A program made the position numbers and the translations under genes. 64,000 bases of DNA from Aurantimicrobium sp. INA4 (lineage in GTDB: Bacteria > Actinomycetota > Actinomycetes > Actinomycetales > Microbacteriaceae). Shown here in pieces: positions 63,864 through 64,000 of the stretch. Each line of letters begins with the position of its first letter. Within the stretch, counting starts at the first letter, position 1. The stretch spans positions 992,001 through 1,056,000 of the forward strand of contig NZ_AP027040.1 in assembly GCF_027924525.1 (NCBI RefSeq), read 5' to 3'. Below the pieces are notes generated by a model, which saw only the letters and a program-made list of their open reading frames with translations, made no database searches and was not told the DNA's origin.

Positions 63864-64000
63864 CTAGTCTTCCGCGTGATGCGCGAGAGCCACTTGAATA
63901 AGTTCGTCAATCAAATCTGAATAACTCAGCCCGGTTTCCTGCCAGCACCTCGGGAACATCGAGATGGGTGTAAATCCCGGCATGGTGTTGATTTCGTTCA
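63864..64000 (-). CDS. ddl: D-alanine-D-alanine ligase, C-terminal end
   Basis: The leftward strand from 64000 reads [18 protein letters not shown] and on to a TAG at 63864-63866. [10 protein letters not shown] is the signature C-terminal motif of Ddl, which makes the D-Ala-D-Ala dipeptide of peptidoglycan. The gene is cut by the window end. The stop lies 5 bases before the GNAT start. Confidence 0.93.
   Translation of the reverse strand, partial: NEINTMPGFTPISMFPRCWQETGLSYSDLIDELIQVALAHHAED

Overview
The window is core chromosome of a small-genome actinobacterium, most likely of the family Microbacteriaceae. By eye the G+C is near 50 %, which would fit the low-GC planktonic genera (Aurantimicrobium/Rhodoluna/Aquiluna type); the genus is a guess. 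Support comes from gene order: mraZ-rsmH next to idsA, an Rv2175c homologue and a PknL-like PASTA kinase; ftsK-pgsA-cinA-clgR-DUF3046-recA-recX-miaB-miaA-dapF; thyX-dapA-rnj; rpsP-KH-rimM-trmD-rplS-lepB-rnhB-DUF2469-dprA-xer; and ddl/DUF3515/thiL-rsmD-recG-coaD. I saw no CRISPR array, prophage, transposase, rRNA or tRNA.

Layout: 1-5.4 kb, start of the division/cell-wall cluster and a Ser/Thr kinase neighbourhood. 5.4-16 kb, leuS, pabB/pabC, DedA, App1-like phosphatase, hflX, small secreted and methyltransferase genes. 15.2-25.9 kb, a long leftward block from ftsK through recA to dapF. 26-32.3 kb, an alpha-glucoside cassette (LacI regulator, binding protein, two permeases, GH13 glucosidase) lying between rnj and ftsK, with three copies of one palindromic operator. 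32.4-41.6 kb, rnj-dapA-thyX, a thioredoxin/DUF4395 pair, a KhtTU-like antiporter, xer and dprA. 41.7-46 kb, the ribosomal and secretion block. 46.2-55.6 kb, a sulfur region (metY, a ComB-like protein, msrB, ssuBAC, cystathionine beta-synthase core, metB, a 2OG-Fe(II) oxygenase). 55.7-64 kb, ffh-ftsY-coaD-recG-rsmD-thiL, DUF3515, a GNAT protein and the end of ddl.

The most interesting item is in the only intergenic stretch above 300 bases (51973-52368). A 12-codon reading frame, encoding Met-Phe-Ile-Pro-Arg-Leu, five consecutive Cys and Arg, starts about 10 bases after a good -10/-35 pair. Its stop codon lies in a perfect hairpin, and its codons are complementary to the Shine-Dalgarno region of the reverse-transsulfuration gene downstream. 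It looks like a cysteine-sensing leader-peptide attenuator. The same region holds palindromes that could serve both the ssu and the cbs-metB promoters.

A second window-wide signal is leaderless transcription: at more than 20 genes a TANNNT hexamer lies 6-7 bases before the start codon, usually without a Shine-Dalgarno sequence. The genome is very compact: several convergent pairs share a CTAA tetranucleotide as overlapping stops, and some upstream stop codons are part of the next gene's -10 box.
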